Origin: Thermodesulfobacteriaceae bacterium UBA6232
GTDB lineage: Bacteria > Desulfobacterota > Thermodesulfobacteria > Thermodesulfobacteriales > Thermodesulfobacteriaceae
NCBI GenBank assembly: GCA_002441555.1
Contig: DJWK01000014.1
Coordinates: 1 to 13,307, forward strand
Direction: 5' to 3'
DNA: 13,307 bases
Shown: piece after piece, positions 7,558-13,307 of the stretch
How the letters are laid out: the number at the start of each line of letters is the position of its first letter
How positions within the stretch are numbered: the first letter of the stretch is position 1
The notes under the pieces: model-generated
Database searches by the model: none
Seen by the model: only the letters and a program-made list of their open reading frames with translations
What the model was told of the DNA's origin: nothing
Program-made: the position numbers and the translations under genes

Positions 7558-8644
7558 TTTTTGTGCCCTCTACAAGTTTTCTCATTTCAGAAAGAATCAC
7601 CCCTGAAGGATTCTCCACTTTTAAAGTTTCATAGGCCCTTTTCATCTTCTCAAGGGTCTCTTTACTGGATAAAAGGTTTTTAAGAACTTCTAAAAATTTT
7701 TCTTCCTCAAGATCTTTCTGATTAAATTTTATTGCTCCACCAATCCTTGCAAGAACTTCAGCATTTATGTCTTGATGCCTTCCTGCAGCATAAGGGTAAG
7801 GTATAAGAATAGCAGGTTTTTTTAAGGCAATAAGCTCTGCAATAGTTGTTGCTCCAGCTCTTGCTATAACAAGATCTGCCTCATTGTAAGCCCAACCCAT
7901 ATCCTCAATAAAAGGAAAAATCTTAATTCTTTCCTTAAATCTCAAAAAATGAGAGCTCTTCTCATATTCTTCCTTTACTCTCTCAAAATCTTCAAGACCT
8001 GTCTGATGAATAAGAAAAAGCTCTGGAAAGACTTCAAAAAGCTTTGGAAAAAGTTTAAGGATTAAATCATTTAAAAATCTTGCTCCAAGACTTCCTCCCA
8101 TAACAAGAAGACCTATTCCTTTCTGGTCTCTTTCTCTCGGAAGAAGGAGCTCTCTTCTTACAGGGTTTCCTGAAAACACTACTTTTTCTTCAGGAAAATA
8201 CTTTTTGCTCTCGGGAAAGCTAATAAAAACTTTGTCAACCATTTTACTCAAAAGAAGATTGGCCTTCCCTGGAATTACATTCTGCTCATGAAGAGCGGTT
8301 TTTATTCCCAAGAGTTTTCCTGCAACAACTACAGGAACAGAGACATAACCCCCCTCTGCAATTATGGCATGAGGCTTGTATTCTTCAAGAATTTTTCTCA
8401 CCCTATGAATTGCTTTTATTAATTTAAAGCCTGCTCTTATTTTATCTTTTAAAGGTCTTCCCACTATGCCCTCAACCTCCAGTTGATAAACCCTAAAGGG
8501 CTTATCCCTTAATATGTGTTTTTCCACAGGCCTTGTGCCTGAAATAAAGATTAGTTCCTCTCCAAGTCTCATAATTTCCTGGGCAAGGGCAATCCCGGGA
8601 ATTAAATGTCCACCTGTTCCACCAGCTGTTATTACCCATTTCAA
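7550..8644 (-). CDS. murG: Lipid II synthase, UDP-GlcNAc:lipid I GlcNAc transferase MurG
   Basis: 364 residues. MurG is a GT-B fold glycosyltransferase at the inner membrane face that adds GlcNAc to lipid I. Seen: GGTGGHLIPGIALA (8-21), the first glycine loop; EGGYVSVP (97-104); HEQNVIPGKAN (119-129); GGSLGARFLND (183-193), a second glycine loop; RAGATTIAEL (262-271); and PYPYAAGRHQDINA (282-295), the UDP-GlcNAc site. The start is TTG at 8644-8642, overlapping the murD TGA. A nearby ATG is out of frame, and AAGAGG is well spaced for the TTG. It follows murD directly, where ftsW is usually found between them. Confidence 0.97.
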   Translation of the reverse strand: MKWVITAGGTGGHLIPGIALAQEIMRLGEELIFISGTRPVEKHILRDKPFRVYQLEVEGIVGRPLKDKIRAGFKLIKAIHRVRKILEEYKPHAIIAEGGYVSVPVVVAGKLLGIKTALHEQNVIPGKANLLLSKMVDKVFISFPESKKYFPEEKVVFSGNPVRRELLLPRERDQKGIGLLVMGGSLGARFLNDLILKLFPKLFEVFPELFLIHQTGLEDFERVKEEYEKSSHFLRFKERIKIFPFIEDMGWAYNEADLVIARAGATTIAELIALKKPAILIPYPYAAGRHQDINAEVLARIGGAIKFNQKDLEEEKFLEVLKNLLSSKETLEKMKRAYETLKVENPSGVILSEMRKLVEGTKNA

Positions 8645-10041
8645 TGGTAAACCTCTTGAAAAGAATCTTCTTTAAAATACATAGGAGCATATTTTTTAAC
8701 TAGGTCTTTAAAAACCTCTCCCCTTTCTTGATAATCCCTGAATTGATCAAAGCTTGAACAGGCTGGAGAAAGAAGCACAATATCTCCTGGTTTAGCCACT
8801 TGAAAGGATATAGCAAGGGCCTCTGGAAGACCCTCTGAAAGATAGGTTTCAACAAGGTTTCCAAGCTCCTCTTGAATCACAAAACGGGCTTCTCCCATAA
8901 GAATGAGAACTTTTACCTTTTCTTTTATTAAAGGAGCAAGAGGTTTATAAGAAGCCCCTTTATGTCTTCCTCCAAGAATGAGAATAATTGGGCCAAAAAG
9001 ACCCTTTAAGGCCTGAAGGGTTGCATCCACATTGGTTGCCTTAGAATCATTAATAAAGGTTATTCCTCCAAAGGTCCCCACATATTCAAGGCGATGGGGA
9101 AAACCAGTAAATTCCTTTATAAGTTTTTCACCAGCCTGAGGGGTTCCACCAGCTAATCTTCCTGCAAGCAAAGCCATAGCAAGATTAAACTTGTTATGCT
9201 CCCCAAAAAGCCGAAAACCATTTAAAGAATAAATTTCTTTTTCCCCAGAGGACCACCTCAAAACCACTTTATTCTCTTCTACAAAAGCAGATACATTTTC
9301 CTTTTCTCCTTCACTTACCCAGAAAATTTTCCCCTTTATCATATTTTTGAACCTTTTAAAAAAGGGCTCACCATAGGGAAGAAGGGAAAAATCCTCAGCG
9401 CATTGGTTTTCAAAAAGGCGATACTTATAATAGGCGTATTCCTCAAGGCTTTGGTATCTATCAAGATGGTCTGGAGTAATGTTCAAAAGCAACCCAATAT
9501 GAGGATAAAAGGTTTCAATCTTTTCCAGCTGAAAACTTGAAACTTCAAGAACAATTTTATCAAGCTTTACATTGCTTAGCACATATTCAGAAAGAGGAAT
9601 TCCATAATTTCCACCGGTAAAAACTTTAAATCCCGAAAGTTTGAGAAGGTCAGAAATCATGGCGGTAGTTGTGGTTTTGCCGTTTGTGCCTGTTATGGCG
9701 ACAATATTTGCCCTTTCCTCGGGACTTAAAAATCTAAAAGCAAGTTCAAGTTCACTAATAACAGGCACTCCCTTTTCAATGGCGGGTTTAAAGACCTCAG
9801 GAGGAACCCCGGGGCTTACCACAATTAAATCGGCCTTTTTTAAAGTTTCAGGGTTGTGGCCTCCTGTTTCAAAAATTACTCCCTGAACCTCCATGGAGGA
9901 AAGATAAGAAGGAGGAAGTTTTTCTCTTGGCCTTTCCTCTGAAACAATTACTTCTGCTCCTTTAACAAGAAGAAGCCTTGTTGCAGCCTGCCCGCTTTTT
10001 CCAAACCCTATAACTACTACTCTTTTTCCTCTCAAATCCAT
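8641..10041 (-). CDS. murD: UDP-N-acetylmuramoyl-L-alanine--D-glutamate ligase MurD
   Basis: 466 residues, slightly longer than the common 440-450. MurD adds D-Glu to UDP-MurNAc-L-Ala using ATP. Seen: N-terminal Rossmann fold VVVIGFGKSGQAA (8-20), VVSPGVPP (74-81), P-loop GTNGKTTTT (118-126), LEVSSFQLE (165-173), NITPDHLDRY (187-196), GEHNKFN (280-286), PHRLE (315-319), NDSKATN (331-337) and LLSPACSSFDQF near the C-terminus. LEVSSFQLE, NDSKATN and SPACSSFD are specific to MurD. It starts 12 bases after mraY with AAAGGA 8 bases upstream. Its TGA overlaps the murG TTG. Confidence 0.98.
   Translation of the reverse strand: MDLRGKRVVVIGFGKSGQAATRLLLVKGAEVIVSEERPREKLPPSYLSSMEVQGVIFETGGHNPETLKKADLIVVSPGVPPEVFKPAIEKGVPVISELELAFRFLSPEERANIVAITGTNGKTTTTAMISDLLKLSGFKVFTGGNYGIPLSEYVLSNVKLDKIVLEVSSFQLEKIETFYPHIGLLLNITPDHLDRYQSLEEYAYYKYRLFENQCAEDFSLLPYGEPFFKRFKNMIKGKIFWVSEGEKENVSAFVEENKVVLRWSSGEKEIYSLNGFRLFGEHNKFNLAMALLAGRLAGGTPQAGEKLIKEFTGFPHRLEYVGTFGGITFINDSKATNVDATLQALKGLFGPIILILGGRHKGASYKPLAPLIKEKVKVLILMGEARFVIQEELGNLVETYLSEGLPEALAISFQVAKPGDIVLLSPACSSFDQFRDYQERGEVFKDLVKKYAPMYFKEDSFQEVYH
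8652..8657 (-). promoter_or_regulatory. Shine-Dalgarno supporting the TTG start of murG
   Basis: AAGAGG within the 3' end of murD lies 7 bases before the TTG at 8644. Initiation here gives MKWVITAGGTGGH, which aligns with the normal MurG N-terminus. No in-frame ATG gives a full first glycine loop. Confidence 0.65.
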
Positions 10042-10053
10042 GTTTAAATTCCT

Positions 10054-11133
10054 TTATCGAATTTTTAAGGTACTTAAGGCAATTATTCCGCAAAGCACTG
10101 AAATTATCCAAAATCTAACCACAACTTTATTTTCTTTCCAGCCAAGCAATTCAAAGTGATGATGAAGAGGGGCCATTTTAAAAATCCTTTTACCACCAGT
10201 AAGTTTAAAATATCCCACTTGAAGAATAACTGAAAGGGCCTCTGCCACAAAAACTGCACCAGCAACAAGTAGCATGAGTTCCTGTTTTACCATTATGGCT
10301 ATGGCACCCATAATCCCACCGAGCCCAAGAGAACCAACATCTCCCATAAAAATTTCCGCAGGATGGGAATTATACCAGAGAAAACCAAGGCCTGCCCCTC
10401 CAAGAATTCCACAAACCACAGCAAGTTCTCCTGCATAGGGAATATAGGGAATAAATAGATAATTGGCAAATTTATAGTGCCCTGAAGCATAGGCAAAAAC
10501 AAGATAAACCCCTGCAACCACAACAAAGGGAACTATGGCAAGGCCATCAAGCCCATCTGTGAGGTTTACCGCATTAGAACTTCCGAGAAGAACAATAATT
10601 GTAAAAAACAGATAGAGAATTCCCAGATCAATCACTATTTTCTTAAAAAAGGGAAGATTTAATGTGGTATTTAAACCCACTAATTTGAAAAGGAACACAT
10701 AAAAAAGGGAGGATAAAATTATCTGATAGAGAAGTTTTTCTCTGGCTTTTAGCCCAAGATTTTTTCCCCTCTTTATTTTTAAATAATCGTCAACAAAGCC
10801 TATTGCCCCAAATCCAAGCAGAGCAAAAAGGGAAAGCCATACAAAAGGATTGGAAAGATTGCACCAGAGCAGTATAGAAAGGGTTACCGCAATAATAATA
10901 ATCACCCCTCCCATGGTGGGAGTTCCTGTCTTAACTTTATGATGGACGGGCCCCTCTTCTCGCACAATTTGCCCAAACTGTTTTTTCTTCATGTAATTAA
11001 TAAAAGGGGGCATCAAAAAATACACAAGAAGAAAGGCCATAAGGGATCCATAAAAGGTGCGGAAGGTAATATATTTGAAAAGATTAAAAAGAGGAAACCA
11101 ATCGCTCAGAGGATAAAGGAGATGATAAAACAT
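10054..11133 (-). CDS. mraY: Phospho-N-acetylmuramoyl-pentapeptide transferase MraY
   Basis: 359 residues. MraY transfers phospho-MurNAc-pentapeptide to undecaprenyl phosphate, making lipid I. Seen: about ten hydrophobic membrane segments, KVKTGTPTMGG (66-76), GFVDDYLKI (112-120) with D115 and D116, SSNAVNLTDGLDGLA (185-199), IFMGDVGSLGLGG (261-273) with D265, and MAPLHHHFELLGW (320-332) with the HHH at 324-326. The Mg-binding and catalytic acidic residues and the histidine motif are all present, and the PLHHHFE form separates it from WecA-type enzymes. The ATG shares one base with the murF stop (TGATG), and a GGAGAGG site precedes it. Confidence 0.98.
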   Translation of the reverse strand: MFYHLLYPLSDWFPLFNLFKYITFRTFYGSLMAFLLVYFLMPPFINYMKKKQFGQIVREEGPVHHKVKTGTPTMGGVIIIIAVTLSILLWCNLSNPFVWLSLFALLGFGAIGFVDDYLKIKRGKNLGLKAREKLLYQIILSSLFYVFLFKLVGLNTTLNLPFFKKIVIDLGILYLFFTIIVLLGSSNAVNLTDGLDGLAIVPFVVVAGVYLVFAYASGHYKFANYLFIPYIPYAGELAVVCGILGGAGLGFLWYNSHPAEIFMGDVGSLGLGGIMGAIAIMVKQELMLLVAGAVFVAEALSVILQVGYFKLTGGKRIFKMAPLHHHFELLGWKENKVVVRFWIISVLCGIIALSTLKIR

Positions 11134-12527
11134 CAGTTTTCCTCTCCCAGCAATTTTTTAACAATTCTTTCCATGCGCAAAGCCCTTGAACCTTTAACCA
11201 GAATGAAAGCGGATGTATCTTCAAGGCTTCCTCTCTCAAAGAAATCCTCAACGCTGGCATAAACCTCAAAGGGTTTCCCCGAATTTTTAAAACCCTCTGC
11301 GTAATTAAGGGCCATCTCTCCTATGAAAATGGCTTTATCCACAAGTTCCCCTGCAAACTCTCCAATTTCTCTGTGTAGTTGAGGAGCCAATTCTCCCAAT
11401 TCTTTCATATCCCCAAGAATGGCTATTTTTAACGCCTCAGCTGTGGCCTGATCATTTAACCACAAAAGGGAAGCCTTCATGGACCCCGGATTGGCATTAT
11501 AGGTATCATCAAGAATAATCCAGTTCCCTTTCTTGAAGATTTTTCCCCTAACAAGAGAAGATAAATCCTTAGGAAGCTTCTCTAAGACCTCCTTTATATC
11601 AAGACCAGTTCCATAGGCTACAGCAAGAGCAGAAAGAAGATTAAAAAGATTATGTTTTCCAGGAAGATTTACCTCGAAGGCGTATTCTTTATTTTTAAAA
11701 GAAAATTTTATTTCCCAAAGGGAATTCTTTTTTTCTGCTGAAAGGAGACGCAAATCCGAGCCTTCCATTTCTCCAAAGGATATCTTTCTTTGAGGAAATT
11801 TTTCTGCCCTTCTTCTTAAGATATCCTGATCATAATAATAGATAAGCACTCCTTCAGAATCGGTTTTTTCAAAAAGGGAGCACTTTTCTTCAAGAACCCC
11901 TTCTATGGAAGAAAGTCCTTCAAGATGGGCTGGCTGGATACAGGTAATAAGAGAAATATAGGGTTTAGCAATTTCTGCAAGCCTTCTTATTTCTCCTTTT
12001 TGATTGGTTCCGAGTTCAAGAACCACCCAGTCCGGGCTCTCTTTTATACTTAAAATACTCAGGGGAACACCAATGAGATTATTAAAATTGGCCTCATTTT
12101 TAGCTACTCTGTAAAATCTTTTGAGAATTTCGCAGGTAATTTCTTTAGTGGTTGTCTTTCCGCAGGAACCAGTTATAGCTATAACCTTGAAATCTTTTTT
12201 GATTCTATACCAGGTTGCAAAATCTCCGAGGGCTTTGAGGGTATCTTTAACGAGTATAATAGAAATGGTCTTGGGAAGCTCTTCAATTTTTAAATCCTTC
12301 GGAAAATAGGAAAGGACAAGTCCTTTGGCACCTTTTTCTAAGGCAACTTTCCAAAAGGAATGACCATCATAGTTTTTTCCCTTTAAGGCCCAGAAAAGAT
12401 AACCTGGTTCAAGAATTCGTGTGTCTGTAGAGATACCTTTGAAGGGTATCCCCATATCACCATTTACGAGCATTCCGCCTGTTCCCTTTATAACATCCTC
12501 TGTGGAAAATCTGTTTTCAATAAGCAT
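11133..12527 (-). CDS. murF: UDP-N-acetylmuramoyl-tripeptide--D-alanyl-D-alanine ligase MurF
   Basis: 464 residues. MurF adds D-Ala-D-Ala to UDP-MurNAc-tripeptide, completing the cytoplasmic pentapeptide precursor. Seen: N-terminal domain with GISTDTRILEPGYLFWALKG (31-50), P-loop GSCGKTTTKE (120-129), NFNNLIGVP (147-155), ELGTNQKGEI (171-180), PAHLEGL (199-205), GKHNLFN (290-296) and DDTYNANPGSM (340-350). The TKE after the P-loop and NFNN.IGVP are MurF hallmarks. It overlaps the murE end by 11 bases and has AAGGAG upstream, inside murE. D-Ala-D-Ala ligase (ddl), which supplies its substrate, is not in this window. Confidence 0.98.
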   Translation of the reverse strand: MLIENRFSTEDVIKGTGGMLVNGDMGIPFKGISTDTRILEPGYLFWALKGKNYDGHSFWKVALEKGAKGLVLSYFPKDLKIEELPKTISIILVKDTLKALGDFATWYRIKKDFKVIAITGSCGKTTTKEITCEILKRFYRVAKNEANFNNLIGVPLSILSIKESPDWVVLELGTNQKGEIRRLAEIAKPYISLITCIQPAHLEGLSSIEGVLEEKCSLFEKTDSEGVLIYYYDQDILRRRAEKFPQRKISFGEMEGSDLRLLSAEKKNSLWEIKFSFKNKEYAFEVNLPGKHNLFNLLSALAVAYGTGLDIKEVLEKLPKDLSSLVRGKIFKKGNWIILDDTYNANPGSMKASLLWLNDQATAEALKIAILGDMKELGELAPQLHREIGEFAGELVDKAIFIGEMALNYAEGFKNSGKPFEVYASVEDFFERGSLEDTSAFILVKGSRALRMERIVKKLLGEEN

Positions 12528-13307
12528 CTTGAGAAAGGCTCCTTAAAACCTTTTTTACCTCCTCTTTATCGGAAAAGGGATATCTTTTTCCCATAATTTC
12601 CTGATAGTCTTCATGACCCTTTCCAGCAATAAGAAGCACATCCCCTGGTTTTAATTCTTCTATGGCAAAGGCTATGGCTTTTCTCCTGTCAGGAATAATA
12701 TAGAGTGGTTTATTTCCGTTAATACCCACCTTGATATCCTCGATAATCTTTTCTGGGTCTTCAAAACGGGGGTTATCGGAAGTTAGCACAAGGAGATCGG
12801 AGATTGAACTAGCCACCTTACCCATAAGGGGTCTTTTTCCAGGATCTCGATTTCCTCCACATCCAAAAAGGGTTATCAAACGCCCCTTCTTAAGGGGTAC
12901 AAGGCTTTTTAAAGCACTTTCAAGGGCTTGAGGAGTATGGGCATAATCCACAAATATATAAGCTCCCTTATAAATACCGCAAAGCTCAAGCCTACCTGGA
13001 GGATTTTTAAGTTTTTTTAAAACGGAAATAGCCTCTTTTTCGTCAAAACCAAGCCCCAGGGCACACCCTAAAAGGGTAGAAACATTTAAAGCCTGATAGT
13101 CCCCGAAAAGCTCAGTCTCAACCACATATTCAACTTTCAGCCCCTTAATCTTCAATTTAAGCCCAGGGGTCCTTTCAAGAATTTCAACTTTAAATCCTCC
13201 ATTGTTTACTTTTATGACCCTTTCAGGGGTTAAAACCCCTTCATTTGTTAATTCTTGATAAAGCCTTTCTCCATAGGCACTTTCAAAGGAAATAACCGCC
13301 TTACCAT
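12517..13307 (-). CDS. murE: UDP-N-acetylmuramoyl-L-alanyl-D-glutamate--diaminopimelate ligase MurE (C-terminal part)
   Basis: Partial: the frame is open to the right window edge with no stop, so only about the last 263 residues are seen and the start is outside. MurE adds the third amino acid of the stem peptide. Seen: the end of the central domain (GKAVISFESAYG near 13270-13305, in the place of the usual NADD-type segment), ELFGDYQALN (about 13082-13111), NPPGRLELCGIYKGAYIFVD, then FVDYAHTPQALE. GCGGNRDPGKRP follows, then DNPRFEDP, whose DNPR is coded by 12766-12777. DNPR is the meso-diaminopimelate selectivity motif, where lysine-adding enzymes differ. AGKGHEDYQ lies near the end. A TTG at 13155 could be mistaken for a start but lies deep in the gene. 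Confidence 0.97.
   Translation of the reverse strand, partial: GKAVISFESAYGERLYQELTNEGVLTPERVIKVNNGGFKVEILERTPGLKLKIKGLKVEYVVETELFGDYQALNVSTLLGCALGLGFDEKEAISVLKKLKNPPGRLELCGIYKGAYIFVDYAHTPQALESALKSLVPLKKGRLITLFGCGGNRDPGKRPLMGKVASSISDLLVLTSDNPRFEDPEKIIEDIKVGINGNKPLYIIPDRRKAIAFAIEELKPGDVLLIAGKGHEDYQEIMGKRYPFSDKEEVKKVLRSLSQDAY

Noticed and set aside
6934..12931. Other short open frames overlapping murC, murD, mraY, murF, murG and murE on either strand
   Set aside because: Each is fully or nearly fully covered by a conserved gene in another frame and has no family resemblance. They are shadows of the real genes.
12517..13155. A separate 212-residue gene starting at TTG 13155
   Set aside because: The frame continues open to the window edge and the upstream codons still read as MurE, so this is an internal codon of murE, not a start.
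1..13307. CRISPR arrays, tRNA or rRNA genes, insertion sequences and long direct repeats
   Set aside because: None was seen on reading through; the window is almost completely filled by dcw coding sequence.

Overview
The window is almost wholly occupied by a division and cell wall (dcw) cluster read entirely on the minus strand. In transcription order, from the right edge to the left, it holds murE (5' part cut off by the window edge), murF, mraY, murD, murG, murC, murB, ftsQ, ftsA, ftsZ, a ParB/sulfiredoxin-fold protein and a MEMO-family protein with an extra N-terminal domain. Neighbouring genes overlap or are separated by at most 17 bases, so this reads as one operon with extensive translational coupling and no room for promoters outside coding sequence.

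The organism looks like a Gram-negative-type bacterium with meso-diaminopimelate peptidoglycan, since MurE carries the DNPR motif. The DNA is AT-rich, arginine codons are mostly AGG/AGA, and the proteins are rich in Lys, Glu and Ile. That suggests an anaerobic thermophile, for example a Thermodesulfobacteria-type lineage. This placement is an impression from codon and protein style, not a computed result.

Region by region: 5253-13307 holds the enzymes that build lipid II. MurE, MurF, MurD and MurC are the Mur ligases, MurB is the reductase, MraY makes lipid I and MurG makes lipid II. FtsQ starts just inside the end of murB, and 2198-5269 holds the divisome genes ftsQ, ftsA and ftsZ. Positions 208-2180 hold the two less usual genes at the tail of the operon. 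Positions 1-228 hold, on the plus strand, the C-terminal half of a response-regulator receiver domain. It has no start codon and no phospho-acceptor half, and its end runs 21 bases into the 3' end of the MEMO gene from the opposite strand.

Worth a second look: ftsW is absent from its usual place between murD and murG, and ddl is absent between murB and ftsQ. A ParB-fold protein with a perfect Shine-Dalgarno follows ftsZ directly. The MEMO protein has a PqqD/RRE-like N-terminal region of about 100 residues. murG appears to start with TTG. The core enzymes themselves look ordinary and intact. I found no mobile element, CRISPR array, RNA gene or long repeat.
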